From positions 1 to 28,688 of the forward strand of contig JAPYTU010000014.1 in assembly GCA_029940715.1 (NCBI GenBank): a DNA stretch of 28,688 bases, written 5' to 3'. A program made the position numbers and the translations under genes. Shown one piece after another: positions 17,021 to 26,575 of this stretch (position 1 is the first letter of the stretch; every line of letters begins with the position of its first letter). Origin of the DNA: Cytophagales bacterium. GTDB lineage: Bacteria > Bacteroidota > Bacteroidia > Cytophagales > MED-G16. The notes under the pieces were generated by a model, which was not told the DNA's origin, made no database searches, and was given only the letters and a program-made list of their open reading frames with translations.

Positions 17021-17911
17021 ATGGCGATAATAATTGATGGAAAAAAAATATCTACTTTAATTAAAGAAGAAATAAAAAATCAGGTTGAAAAAATTATATC
17101 TAAAGGAGGAAGAGCCCCTCATTTGGCAGCAGTTTTGGTTGGTGAAGATGGTGCAAGCCTAACCTATGTATCGAATAAAGTAGCTTCATGTAAGCAAGTA
17201 GGATTTAAATCTTCTTTGATAAATCTCCCTTATGAAATAAAAGAAGAAAAACTATTAAGAGAAATTACTAGATTAAACAACGAAAAAGAAGTAGATGGAT
17301 TTATAGTTCAATTACCTCTTCCAAAACATATAGATGAAGATAAAGTTCTTTTAGCAATAAATCCGAAAAAAGATGTGGATGGATTTCATCCTACAAATTT
17401 TGGTAAAATGGCTCTCAACATGGAAACTTTTGTTTCAGCTACACCTTATGGAATAATAGAGCTATTGAAAAGATATGATATTGACACAAACGGTAAACAT
17501 ACTGTAGTGATTGGAAGGAGTAATATTGTTGGAAGGCCAATAAGCATTCTTATGAGTAGAAAGGCTAAATTGGGTAATTCGACAGTAACAGTTGTTCATA
17601 GTAGAACAAAAAATTTAAAATTTTTTACTAACAATGCAGATATAATTATATCTGCATTAGGAGTACCAAATTTTCTTAAGGCTAATATGGTTAAAAATGG
17701 AGTTGTGATTATTGATGTTGGAATAACTCGAGTGAAAGATTTAAACAAAAGAAAAGGTTATGTATTAAAAGGAGATGCAGATTTTGAGTCTGTTAAAGAA
17801 AAAGCAAGTTATATAACCCCTGTTCCTGGTGGTGTTGGACCTATGACCATAGCCTCGCTACTTCAAAATACTTTAAAAGCTTACAAAATTAATTTTGAAG
17901 GATCAAAATAA
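17021..17911 (+). CDS. folD: FolD bifunctional methylene-THF dehydrogenase/cyclohydrolase
   Basis: This 296-aa enzyme interconverts 5,10-methylene-, methenyl- and 10-formyl-tetrahydrofolate. The catalytic Tyr49 and Lys53 lie in the YVSNK motif. The substrate block VDGFIVQLPLPKHID and the NADP-binding GRSNIVGRP (165-173) are intact, as is the C-terminal TPVPGGVGPMT. Length is typical. Its ATG is 4 bp after the lepA stop and its last 17 bases overlap the start of queE, so the three genes are likely coupled. Together with queE it may reflect folate/pterin-linked one-carbon metabolism, though the pathways are only loosely connected. Confidence 0.97.
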   Translation: MAIIIDGKKISTLIKEEIKNQVEKIISKGGRAPHLAAVLVGEDGASLTYVSNKVASCKQVGFKSSLINLPYEIKEEKLLREITRLNNEKEVDGFIVQLPLPKHIDEDKVLLAINPKKDVDGFHPTNFGKMALNMETFVSATPYGIIELLKRYDIDTNGKHTVVIGRSNIVGRPISILMSRKAKLGNSTVTVVHSRTKNLKFFTNNADIIISALGVPNFLKANMVKNGVVIIDVGITRVKDLNKRKGYVLKGDADFESVKEKASYITPVPGGVGPMTIASLLQNTLKAYKINFEGSK

Positions 17912-18503
17912 ACTTCCTGTGTTGGAATGCTTTTATAGTATTCAGGGTGAAGGAACTCATTCAGGGAAACCTGCTTTTTTTATAAGGCTTGCTGGTTGTA
18001 ATGTAAATTGTCATTGGTGTGATGTTAAAGAATCATGGTCTGTAGATGATAAACAATATATTTCTATAAATCAAATAATGAATAAGGTCAAAAAAGCCAA
18101 GACAAATTTTGTCGTTATTACTGGTGGTGAACCTTTGCTTTATAATTTAGATCTTCTTACTAAAGAATTGAAAAAGTTAAATAAAAAAATACATTTAGAA
18201 ACGTCAGGGACACAACCTTTATCGGGTTCTTTCGACTGGATATGTTTTTCACCAAAAAAATTTAAAAAACCACTCGATGAATTTTACAAAGTATCAGATG
18301 AACTAAAAATAGTTGTTTGTAATAGGTCAGATTTTAAATGGGCAGAGTCTCACGCTCAATTATTAAAAAAAAAATCTTCTTTATTTCTGCAGCCAGAATG
18401 GTCAGTTGAAAAAAAAGTAAATCCATTGATTTTTGATTATATAAAAGAGAATCCTAAGTGGAAGCTATCTTTACAAATTCATAAGTTATTAGGTGTAGAT
18501 TAG
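17895..18503 (+). CDS. queE: 7-carboxy-7-deazaguanine synthase QueE
   Basis: This roughly 202-aa radical SAM enzyme converts carboxytetrahydropterin to 7-carboxy-7-deazaguanine, the ring-forming step of preQ0/queuosine synthesis. The 4Fe-4S cluster motif is CNVNCHWC (Cys35, Cys39, Cys42; spacing CX3CX2C). The substrate block YSIQGEGTHSGKPAFFIRLAGC and GGEP are typical. There is no ATG: the best start is TTG at 17895, inside the end of folD. Homologues need residues from about LPVLE onward, so a start much later is unlikely; GTG at 17919 would just keep the YSIQGEG block. A coupled non-ATG start suggests low expression. No queC, queD or queF is adjacent. Confidence 0.92.
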   Translation: MKDQNKLPVLECFYSIQGEGTHSGKPAFFIRLAGCNVNCHWCDVKESWSVDDKQYISINQIMNKVKKAKTNFVVITGGEPLLYNLDLLTKELKKLNKKIHLETSGTQPLSGSFDWICFSPKKFKKPLDEFYKVSDELKIVVCNRSDFKWAESHAQLLKKKSSLFLQPEWSVEKKVNPLIFDYIKENPKWKLSLQIHKLLGVD

Positions 18504-18512
18504 ATTAATTAT

Positions 18513-20348
18513 ATGAATTATAAATTATTAATAAACTTTATTTTAATATTTTTCTTTTTTGAATCCACGGTGCTATCCAAAGATAAAAAATATGAAAAAT
18601 TATACTTAAAGGGAAATGAATTTTTTAAGATAGGAGAATTTGATGATGCAATAACTTATTTTAAAAAGGCTATTAATCTTAATTCAAGTTATTGTCCTGC
18701 CATATATAAGCTTGGGCTTTCGTACAAGAAACTACATGATTTTAAAAGTTTTGTTGATGCTTTTGAGAATTATGAAGACGTACTATGTAAAAAATTTGAT
18801 GATGAAGTAAAATTTCAATTGGGGGAGTATCATTTTTTAAATGGAAGAATTTCTCTTTCTCAAAAATATTTGAATGGAATTAGTGAAAAAGAAAATTTTC
18901 CTTTGCTTTCCAAGTATCTTATTGATATTAGCTATTATTTAAATCATCAATTTGACTCTTCATTGTTTTACTTTGAATCAAAATCTAGTATTTCACATTA
19001 TGCTTTCCAATATTCTCCATTTATTAATTCTTCTTTGAATAGGATTTATTTTACTGGTAGAGAAGGGATGAATTTATTTGATGATGAAGATATTTTTTAT
19101 ATTGAGAAAGACAAATATGATAGTTGGAAAACACCGAATAAGTTAAGTTCAAAAATTAATACTCAAAATAACGAAGGATCTATATCTTTTAGTTCCAATT
19201 CTAAATTTATGGTCTACACATCTTGTGAATTAAATTTTAAAAAAAATAGTTGTGATTTATTTTACTCAGAAATGATTGATGGAATTTGGACAATACCTAA
19301 AAAAATGGATCAAAATATAAATTCTAAGTATTGGGATTCTCAGCCAAATTTGTCATCTAATGGAAATATATTATTTTTTGTTTCTAATAGACCTGGTGGC
19401 CAGGGCGGAAGAGATATTTGGTATAGTATTAGGACTAAAGTTGGGTGGTCACTTGCAAAAAATTTAAGTGGAGAAGTAAATACTGAGTTTGATGATATTG
19501 CACCTTTTATTTCAGAAAATATGTTAGATTTTTATTTTTCTTCAAATAGAACAAATTCTTTTGGAGGTTTTGATATATACAGAGCTTCTAATTATAATAT
19601 GGATTTTGGAAATGTTAATAATCTTGGATTAGAAATTAATAACCAACTTGATCAGTCATCATTCGTTATGAGTGATGGTATGGTAGTATATACTGAAGAA
19701 AATATTTTTAATAGTACAGTAAAAAGTAAACTTATCATTGGAAAAATAAATCCAGTTATTGATAAGGACTTAAGTTATCATTTATCTTTTCTTGTTATAG
19801 ATTCATTAACAAAAAAAATTCTTAGACCAAATATTACTTTAATCAACAGTAAAATTAACGATAGCTTATTTACCATTGATTTTAATTATGAAGGTAGGAT
19901 TTATATAGAAATGCAAAATCTTGAAGGTGAAAACTTATTATTTAATTTGAAGGGTTATGAACCTAAGATAATTAAAAGTCAAAAAGAAAAAACACATTCA
20001 ATTGTTCTAATGAATAGAATGAAGAATTATTTTGTCTTAGAAAATATTTATTTTGATTTTGATAAGTATAATCTAAATGTAGAGGTAAAAAAATATCTCG
20101 ATATAATTTATACTTGGCTACTTAAGAATCAGAATTTAAAAATTGAAATAGGTGGACATACTGATGATTTTGGAGGAGATGTGTATAATATTAATTTATC
20201 GTTAAAAAGAGCATATTCTGTTTATGAATATTTAACCTCTAAAGGCGGAGTTGATAACCTATCTTATAAAGGGTATGGGAACACAAAACCACGAGAAGAT
20301 GAAGTGAAGAATTCTAAAAATCGTAGAATAGAATTTAAAATTCTTTAA
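18513..20348 (+). CDS. OmpA-family envelope protein with TPR and PD40 repeats
   Basis: This 611-aa protein has a signal peptide (about 1-22), TPR helices (about 24-90) and a WD40-like PD40 propeller. The repeats of the propeller include DSQPNLSSNGNILFFVSNRPGG and DDIAPFISENMLDFYFSSNR. The C-terminal OmpA domain (about 505-611) binds peptidoglycan, with YFDFDKYNL, GHTDDFGG and NLSLKRAYSVYEYL. This TPR-PD40-OmpA architecture is common in Bacteroidota, where members (PorE-like) help anchor the type IX secretion machinery or the outer membrane to peptidoglycan. Unlike PorE, no carboxypeptidase-regulatory domain is obvious. It starts 9 bp after queE and closes the plus-strand run; no strong terminator follows. 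Confidence 0.85.
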   Translation: MNYKLLINFILIFFFFESTVLSKDKKYEKLYLKGNEFFKIGEFDDAITYFKKAINLNSSYCPAIYKLGLSYKKLHDFKSFVDAFENYEDVLCKKFDDEVKFQLGEYHFLNGRISLSQKYLNGISEKENFPLLSKYLIDISYYLNHQFDSSLFYFESKSSISHYAFQYSPFINSSLNRIYFTGREGMNLFDDEDIFYIEKDKYDSWKTPNKLSSKINTQNNEGSISFSSNSKFMVYTSCELNFKKNSCDLFYSEMIDGIWTIPKKMDQNINSKYWDSQPNLSSNGNILFFVSNRPGGQGGRDIWYSIRTKVGWSLAKNLSGEVNTEFDDIAPFISENMLDFYFSSNRTNSFGGFDIYRASNYNMDFGNVNNLGLEINNQLDQSSFVMSDGMVVYTEENIFNSTVKSKLIIGKINPVIDKDLSYHLSFLVIDSLTKKILRPNITLINSKINDSLFTIDFNYEGRIYIEMQNLEGENLLFNLKGYEPKIIKSQKEKTHSIVLMNRMKNYFVLENIYFDFDKYNLNVEVKKYLDIIYTWLLKNQNLKIEIGGHTDDFGGDVYNINLSLKRAYSVYEYLTSKGGVDNLSYKGYGNTKPREDEVKNSKNRRIEFKIL

Positions 20349-20630
20349 TTTATATAAAACCTGCTCTTAAGTTGATTATTTAAAAAAAAAAGAATATTTA
20401 TTCAAATAACTACTTTTTGTATATCTTTGAAAGCTATTGCTAAGTGTAATAGTTATTGGTTTTTTAATAAAAACCCAAAATAATTCAATCTTGACCCTTT
20501 TTTATTAGAATTAAGGATTGGGATTGATGGCTGTATTTTATAGGAAAATTGTGCTTTTTGCCCAAATTATTTGTATTTTACAGTATTATTTTTTGTAAAA
20601 CAATTGTTAAATAAATTAAACAATTAAACT
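20349..20630 (+). promoter_or_regulatory. AT-rich leader of the SusC/SusD operon
   Basis: This 282-bp gene-free stretch contains no ORF I would call. It holds a -7-like TATCTTTG (20422-20429) without a TTG at -33, which would give a leader of about 200 nt. Two weak hairpins follow: CTATT/AATAG (20434-20452) and GGTTTTT-TAAT-AAAAACC (20458-20475). A palindrome AACAATTGTT lies at 20599-20608, shortly before the start codon. The second hairpin could serve as a weak terminator of the upstream genes. No ECF sigma or anti-sigma gene adjoins the operon. Confidence 0.4.
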
Positions 20631-23600
20631 ATGTTTAGATTTTTACTAGTTAGTTTCTTGTTCTTGGCATCCAACGTTTGGGCTCAAGACAGAACTATTT
20701 CAGGTAATATTTCATCTGATGAGGACGGAGACGGACTCCCTGGTGTTAATGTTATCATAAAAGGTACGACCGTTGGTACAACAACTGATGTTAACGGTTA
20801 TTATACATTAGACGTACCGTCTGATGGAGGTACCTTGGTATTTTCATTCATTGGTTTGGCATCTCAAGAAATTGAAATTGGTGCGAGATCAGTGGTGGAT
20901 GTGGTTATGAGCTCTGAGGTTGAAGAACTTCAAGAGGTTGTTGTAACTGCATTGGGTATCACCAAAGAAAAAGCTGCATTGGGATATGCGGTAACTTCTA
21001 TTGGTGGTTCACAGCTTGAAGCTAGACCCGAAGCAGACATAGCACGTTTATTAAGAGGGAAGGTCCCTGGTGTTGATATCACTTCTCAAAGTGGTGTTAC
21101 AGGAACTGGAACAAATATTATTATTAGAGGGTATTCCTCTATTTCAGGTTCTAATCAACCTATGTTCGTTTTAGATGGTGTGCCAATTGATGCATCAACT
21201 TATTCAGACAGAGGATTTACTGGTGGTGGTGCTACTGCCTCAAGTAGATTTTTAGATTTAGATCCTAATAACGTTGCTGAAGTTAGTGTGCTTAAAGGAC
21301 TTGCTGCTACCGTATTGTACGGTGAAGCTGGTAGAAATGGTGTGATTCTTGTTACTACAAAAACTGGTCAAATAGGAGGACCTGTAGGTAATAAGAAGGT
21401 AGAAGTTTCATTTAGTCAATCTTATTTTGTTAATAAGGTAGCAAGTTTACCTGACGATCAAGATCAATATGGTAATGGATGGCAAAACAACGCTGCAGCT
21501 GCTTTTAGTAACTGGGGCGCTCCATTTAATATGCCAAATAGAAATGGATTAACCGATGGAACTATTAAACATCCATATGATAGAGCTATATGGCATGGTG
21601 TTTTCCCTGACCTTATAGGGGCGAGATGGCCATACCAAGCATATGATAACCTACAAAACTTTTTTATTGATGGAAGTCAAAAAAACACTTCCCTTGGTAT
21701 AAGTGCTAGAGTAGGTACTAATTCAAGTATTAAAGCAAATTATGGTTGGACTAAGGATGATGGATATATTCCATTTAATGAGTACACAAAACATAATTTC
21801 TCTTTAGGTGCTAATACACAACTATCAAATGGTCTTAAGCTTACTGCTTCGTTCAATTATATTGAATCACAAGCTATTAAGCCACCAGCTGCTCCTAGTA
21901 GAAACTCAAATTCTACACAGGTATCATTATTTGGTAATGTGATGTACACTCCAAGAAGTTGGAATTTATTTGGTCTTCCTTACGAGAGACCTGATACTCA
22001 CGGTAGTACTTATTATAGGGGTAACAATGGTATGCAACATCCACTTTGGACTTTGCATAACGCTCACGATAGAGATGATGTAACTAGATTCATTGGTAAC
22101 ATGGGACTAAGCTACGAGATAGCTGATTTCTTAAGTATATCTTATAGAATAGGTATAGATAGAACTAGTCTTATGAATAACTATATGATTAACAAGAATG
22201 GTGTACAAGGTTATGCTGTTAATGGTAGATACATGACATCAAACAGAAATAACGTGAATTATGATCAAACTGTTAATTTAAATGGTTCAGTTGAACTTAA
22301 TCAAGATTTGGATTTAACTTTCCTTGTGGGAGCTAATCTTAAATCTAGAAATTATGAGCTGCATCAAATTAATAGTTCTTATCAATTCATTTTTAATTTC
22401 TTTGATCATTCGAATTTCAGTACTACTACTGCAAATTCTTATTTTTTACGTGAGAATACATATGGTGCATATGCAAACTTAAGTTTGTCATATAAAGATT
22501 TTGCGTTTTTAGAAGCTTCTGCTCGAAACGACTGGACTTCAACTTTGGAGCCAGAAAATAGATCTGTATTGTATCCTTCTACTTCGGTTTCAATTTTACC
22601 ACTTAAAGCGTTAGATATTAATAACGAAAATCTTAACTTCTTGAAAGTAAGATTTGGTTTTGGTACTTCTGCTGGTTATCCTTCTCCTTATAGTACAAGG
22701 GGTAGTTTGAGTACTAGCACGAATGTATTTAAAACTAATAGTGGTACAACTCTTAACTCTAACTCTGTTAGTAATTTTTATGCTAACGCAGGTATTAAAC
22801 CTGAGATTCATAAAGAATTAGAGCTAGGTATTGAAGGTAAATTCCTTAAAAATAGAGTAGGTATTGATATATCTGCATTTACTAAGGATTCTGAAGACTT
22901 GATTATTGATTTAGAGTTAGATCAGTCTACTGGTTACAGTAGTTCTACTGTGAACTCTGCATCAATCAATAATAAAGGTATTGAAGCAATAATATCTGTA
23001 GTTCCTGTACAGTCAAGAGACTTTACATGGGAAATTACAGGACAATTTTCTAAACTGAAAAGTGAAGTGTTGACTATTGCTGATGGTATTAGTAAAGTTT
23101 ATGTTGCTGGTTATACCGGTCGTGGTAATATTGCAATTCCTGGAATGCCTTTTGGTATTATGGAAGGGTCTGTTATTGCTAGAGACTATGGTTCGCTAGA
23201 TGGTTTAGATGTTACTCAAGTGCATTCTGATGATAGACTTAATTATACTCCTTTCCTAGATGCTAATGGTGGTTACACCTATTTAGGAACTGGTATGATT
23301 GGTGATCCTCAGCCTGACTTTGTTTATGGTGTTACTAACACTATGTCTTATAAATGGGCATCAATTAGAGTACAGTTTGATCATCAAGTTGGTGGAGATA
23401 TGTTCACTACAACCGTATCAACAATGACTGGTAGAGGTATTCTTGGTAATACTGGATTTGATAGATTCGTTCCTGTTGTAACTAATGGTTTGAAACTTGA
23501 CGGAACTCCATATACTAAGCAAACTACTGCTAATCAACATTACTGGCCAAATACTGGTGTGTTCTATGATGAACAATCTGTGTATGATGCTTCAACTATG

Positions 23601-23846
23601 AGATTGAGAGAAATATCTCTTTCTCTTGTAGCTCCAAAATCGTTCCTTAATGGAACACCTTTTGGAAATGCTAGTTTGACACTTTCTGCTCAAAATATAT
23701 GGCATTTAGCATATAACACTCCTAAGGATGCTAATTTTGATCCTGAGGTTTCAAGTTATGGTACTGGTAATAATGTTAGAGGATTTGATGAAATGACGGG
23801 ACCTACTGCTAAGAAGTATGGTGCTACATTAAGTCTTACTTTTTAA
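20631..23846 (+). CDS. SusC/RagA-family TonB-dependent transporter
   Basis: This 1071-aa outer-membrane protein has a signal peptide cleaved at about VWA|QD (residue 18). A carboxypeptidase-D-regulatory-like domain follows (about 21-95: RTISGNIS..., GVNVIIKGTTVGTTTDVNGYYTL). A TonB-box-like EVVVTALG (102-109) leads to the plug domain (about 118-245), with the SusC signature LDGVPID (181-187). A 22-strand barrel region ends in YGATLSLTF. It imports a ligand that its SusD partner captures, powered by TonB. The substrate cannot be read from the sequence; no glycoside hydrolase, peptidase or sulfatase gene is adjacent. G+C is higher than in the housekeeping genes before it, consistent with strong expression. 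susD starts 19 bp later. Confidence 0.95.
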   Translation: MFRFLLVSFLFLASNVWAQDRTISGNISSDEDGDGLPGVNVIIKGTTVGTTTDVNGYYTLDVPSDGGTLVFSFIGLASQEIEIGARSVVDVVMSSEVEELQEVVVTALGITKEKAALGYAVTSIGGSQLEARPEADIARLLRGKVPGVDITSQSGVTGTGTNIIIRGYSSISGSNQPMFVLDGVPIDASTYSDRGFTGGGATASSRFLDLDPNNVAEVSVLKGLAATVLYGEAGRNGVILVTTKTGQIGGPVGNKKVEVSFSQSYFVNKVASLPDDQDQYGNGWQNNAAAAFSNWGAPFNMPNRNGLTDGTIKHPYDRAIWHGVFPDLIGARWPYQAYDNLQNFFIDGSQKNTSLGISARVGTNSSIKANYGWTKDDGYIPFNEYTKHNFSLGANTQLSNGLKLTASFNYIESQAIKPPAAPSRNSNSTQVSLFGNVMYTPRSWNLFGLPYERPDTHGSTYYRGNNGMQHPLWTLHNAHDRDDVTRFIGNMGLSYEIADFLSISYRIGIDRTSLMNNYMINKNGVQGYAVNGRYMTSNRNNVNYDQTVNLNGSVELNQDLDLTFLVGANLKSRNYELHQINSSYQFIFNFFDHSNFSTTTANSYFLRENTYGAYANLSLSYKDFAFLEASARNDWTSTLEPENRSVLYPSTSVSILPLKALDINNENLNFLKVRFGFGTSAGYPSPYSTRGSLSTSTNVFKTNSGTTLNSNSVSNFYANAGIKPEIHKELELGIEGKFLKNRVGIDISAFTKDSEDLIIDLELDQSTGYSSSTVNSASINNKGIEAIISVVPVQSRDFTWEITGQFSKLKSEVLTIADGISKVYVAGYTGRGNIAIPGMPFGIMEGSVIARDYGSLDGLDVTQVHSDDRLNYTPFLDANGGYTYLGTGMIGDPQPDFVYGVTNTMSYKWASIRVQFDHQVGGDMFTTTVSTMTGRGILGNTGFDRFVPVVTNGLKLDGTPYTKQTTANQHYWPNTGVFYDEQSVYDASTMRLREISLSLVAPKSFLNGTPFGNASLTLSAQNIWHLAYNTPKDANFDPEVSSYGTGNNVRGFDEMTGPTAKKYGATLSLTF

Positions 23847-23865
23847 TTTATAAATTTTATATAAT

Positions 23866-25593
23866 ATGAAAAAGATAAATAAATTATTTTTAATTATAGC
23901 TTTTGTATTTGCTGGGTATTCTTGTGATTTAACAGATTTGGATCAATTAAATAATCCAAACGCTGTAACGGCTGAAAATGCTGATTTAGATTTATACTGG
24001 AATGCAATACAAACAAGCTTTGCTGGATGGTGGTCAGGTAATCAATGGCCAATGTTACAGGTAACTAGAATTGAATGTATGACATGGGGTTCAACCTATG
24101 AAAATGCATACACTCCTGGTTCTTTTAATGGGTCGTGGAACAGCGCTTATGCTGGACTAATTCCTGATATAGATGCTATGAATCTTATGGCTTCAGAGAA
24201 GGAATCATGGATTCATGTTGGTGCAGGTAAAATTTTGAAGGGTTATATTCTTCAAATGCTTGTTGATAAACATGGTGATATTCCTTATACTGAAGCATGG
24301 AAAGGTACAGAAAATGCTCAACCTAGTTTTGATTCTCAGCAATCTGTTTATGATATTGCTGGTGGTCTTTATGATGAGGCTATTGCTGATTTAAACAAAA
24401 CAGCAATTGGTTCTCCTGGTGTTGACATCTATTATGGATCAAGTCAAGCTAGTTGGATTAAATTAGCTAACACTTTGAAATTTAGAATGGCTTTAAACAA
24501 AGGTGATGCTGGTGGAATTTCTTCTGCTTTAGCTGCTGGAGTTATAGACGCTAGTGCTGATGACTGGAAATTCCAGTATGGAACTAACAGATCAAATCCT
24601 AATTCAAGACATCCATGGTATTCTGGAGCATACGAAAGTGGTGCTAGCTCATATACTTCTAACTATTTTATGTGGGAATTACATGAAGAAAAACCATTTC
24701 CAGATCCAAGGGTTAGATACCTTTATAAAAGGCAAGATTTGGATGCTTCTGATGAAGACTTATTCACTTTAGATTGTGTTGTTACTGGAACTGAACCGCA
24801 GTGGTACAAAGATCCTTATACTAATGCATACGGAGTTGTAACTACTTGGCCATTTTGTTTAGGTAGTAATCTGGTAGAAGATGGTGCAGCAAATGCAAAA
24901 GGTTATTGGGGAAGAGATCATGGTAATGACGATGGTACTCCTCCTGATGGTCAAAAAAGAACTGCTAGAGGAATTTATCCTGCTGCAGGAATGTATGATG
25001 ATGGTAATGCTGCTACTGGAGTTTTTGGTAGTACATTTGGACACACACAACGCCAAGGAACTACTGGTGGTGGTGGTGCTGGACATCAACCAATGCTTAT
25101 GTCAAGTATGGTATATTTCATGAGAGCAGAAGCTGCTCAAGATGGATTATCTGGTGAAAGTGCTAGAGGCATGTTAGAAATGGCAATGAGACGATCAATT
25201 GAGGAAGTAATGACTTACTCAGCTGCTTGGGGACCTGTTGGTGATTTAAATGCTGATGGTACTGGTGCTGAACCTGAACAAAGAAACATAGACAATTATG
25301 TTAACTATGTTCTTGCTGCATACGATGCTGCTGGCGATTCTGAAGCTAAACTTAACATTATTGTTAAGGAATTCAGATTGGCTTGTATGGGTAATGGTGT
25401 TGAACCATTTAACTCTATGAGAAGAACTGGGCATCCACTTGAAATGCAATCTTCTATGAAGGCTGCTTCAGCTGGAACTTTTCCAAGGTTGTTTCCTTAT
25501 CCTTCAGATGTAACGAACTTAAACGCTAACGCACCCGTTAGAACTGGTTTAGGTGAGAAAGTCTTTTGGGATAGAGCTGGAAGTTTAAATTAA
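23866..25593 (+). CDS. SusD/RagB-family outer-membrane lipoprotein
   Basis: This 575-aa surface lipoprotein has a signal peptide with lipobox AGYSC (Cys20) followed by Asp-rich residues (DLTDLDQLNNPN), the usual start of SusD proteins. The helical N-terminal half includes NPNAVTAENADLD, ILKGYILQMLVDKHGDIPYTEAWKG (split over 76-145) and a TPR-like region with YDEAIADLNK. The sequence is closer to the SusD-like_2 subgroup than to classical starch-binding SusD. It forms the lid of the adjacent SusC transporter and binds the ligand. A Thr-Gly-Gly-Gly-Gly run lies in a loop near residue 403. It is followed after 20 bp by a third lipoprotein gene. Confidence 0.92.
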   Translation: MKKINKLFLIIAFVFAGYSCDLTDLDQLNNPNAVTAENADLDLYWNAIQTSFAGWWSGNQWPMLQVTRIECMTWGSTYENAYTPGSFNGSWNSAYAGLIPDIDAMNLMASEKESWIHVGAGKILKGYILQMLVDKHGDIPYTEAWKGTENAQPSFDSQQSVYDIAGGLYDEAIADLNKTAIGSPGVDIYYGSSQASWIKLANTLKFRMALNKGDAGGISSALAAGVIDASADDWKFQYGTNRSNPNSRHPWYSGAYESGASSYTSNYFMWELHEEKPFPDPRVRYLYKRQDLDASDEDLFTLDCVVTGTEPQWYKDPYTNAYGVVTTWPFCLGSNLVEDGAANAKGYWGRDHGNDDGTPPDGQKRTARGIYPAAGMYDDGNAATGVFGSTFGHTQRQGTTGGGGAGHQPMLMSSMVYFMRAEAAQDGLSGESARGMLEMAMRRSIEEVMTYSAAWGPVGDLNADGTGAEPEQRNIDNYVNYVLAAYDAAGDSEAKLNIIVKEFRLACMGNGVEPFNSMRRTGHPLEMQSSMKAASAGTFPRLFPYPSDVTNLNANAPVRTGLGEKVFWDRAGSLN

Positions 25594-25613
25594 TTTTTTA
25601 AATAAATAATAAT

Positions 25614-26561
25614 ATGAAAAATTTGAAAAAACTATTTATAATTTTTATCGCTACATTAACAGCGATTGCTTGTGGGGAACCTGAAGTACCTGTTGAACTT
25701 TTTGATGTCATGACTAAAGGTGCATTTGCTAGAAAAATGACTCAATCTGGGGGATATAATTACTATGATGTATCAGGTTCGTCAATAGATATTCACGTAG
25801 AATATTATGATGAAGCTAAAGGAGCAAATATTGCTTCTTATGATATTGATGTCGAGTATGTCGATCTTATATCTGGCGGAAGTAAAAGTGTGGGTAGAGT
25901 TGATTTTGTAACAATTCAATCTTCTGAGTTCGTAGTGAATTCTTCAGGTTACTTAAGTTCAGATATTAGTTTAGGTTTTGGCGCTGCATTAGCTGCTATT
26001 GGAAAATCTAGAGCTGATATTGATGGCGGTAGCTATTTTAGATATCACATGACTATAACTAAGAAAGATGGGACAGTATATACAAATGATAACACAGGAC
26101 CAAACATGAAATCTTCAAATGCATTTCGTGCTTTGTTTTATCTTGATGCTTCAATTGTATGTCCTTCTGATATAGCTGCTACATGGGATTCTTTCAATAC
26201 AACTCAAGGAACTTGGACTGTTCAGTCCTGGTGTCCTGTAGGACTTACTTCAACATATAGTGGTTCTTGGGTTGCAGATGGAGATGTGTATTACGTAGAG
26301 CCTACTGGTCAATTTGACTGGGGAACTTATTTGGCTTGCGGTTATGGTACTAATCCAGGTGGTAATTTAAAAATCAAAGACGCTTGCTCTATCTTGTCTC
26401 CTACTGGAGCTTCTAGATGGGGTGAAACTTATGTTTTTAACTCTGTAGTCTCTAGTAATGGTAATAATACAGTTACCTTAGATTGGATTAACTCTTATGA
26501 TGAGGGTGGTATTTCTGAACTTACTAGAAGTGATGGAGGAACATGGCCAGAATTCAGGTAA
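25614..26561 (+). CDS. SusCD-associated surface lipoprotein, unknown family
   Basis: This 315-aa protein has a signal peptide and lipobox AIAC (Cys20) followed by Gly-Glu-Pro-Glu, compatible with surface display. It is predicted to be mostly beta-strand. An N-terminal segment (about 27-165) has alternating hydrophobic and Tyr/Asp residues. A C-terminal segment (about 180-315) contains four Cys and many Trp/Gly/Thr residues, recalling ligand-binding beta-sandwich modules. By position it corresponds to the SusE/SusF slot, that is, an accessory binding lipoprotein of the SusCD complex, but I do not recognise the family. The gene ends 35 bp before a strong terminator, so it is the last of the three-gene operon. 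Confidence 0.8.
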   Translation: MKNLKKLFIIFIATLTAIACGEPEVPVELFDVMTKGAFARKMTQSGGYNYYDVSGSSIDIHVEYYDEAKGANIASYDIDVEYVDLISGGSKSVGRVDFVTIQSSEFVVNSSGYLSSDISLGFGAALAAIGKSRADIDGGSYFRYHMTITKKDGTVYTNDNTGPNMKSSNAFRALFYLDASIVCPSDIAATWDSFNTTQGTWTVQSWCPVGLTSTYSGSWVADGDVYYVEPTGQFDWGTYLACGYGTNPGGNLKIKDACSILSPTGASRWGETYVFNSVVSSNGNNTVTLDWINSYDEGGISELTRSDGGTWPEFR

Positions 26562-26575
26562 TTAACTAGTATTTT

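Noticed and set aside
24859..25123. Open frames with long Ser/Thr or Val/Leu/Met runs opposite and within the SusD gene
   Set aside because: They are out-of-frame readings of the Gly/Ala/Asp-rich susD coding sequence; the compositional bias comes from GGT/GCT/GAT codons.
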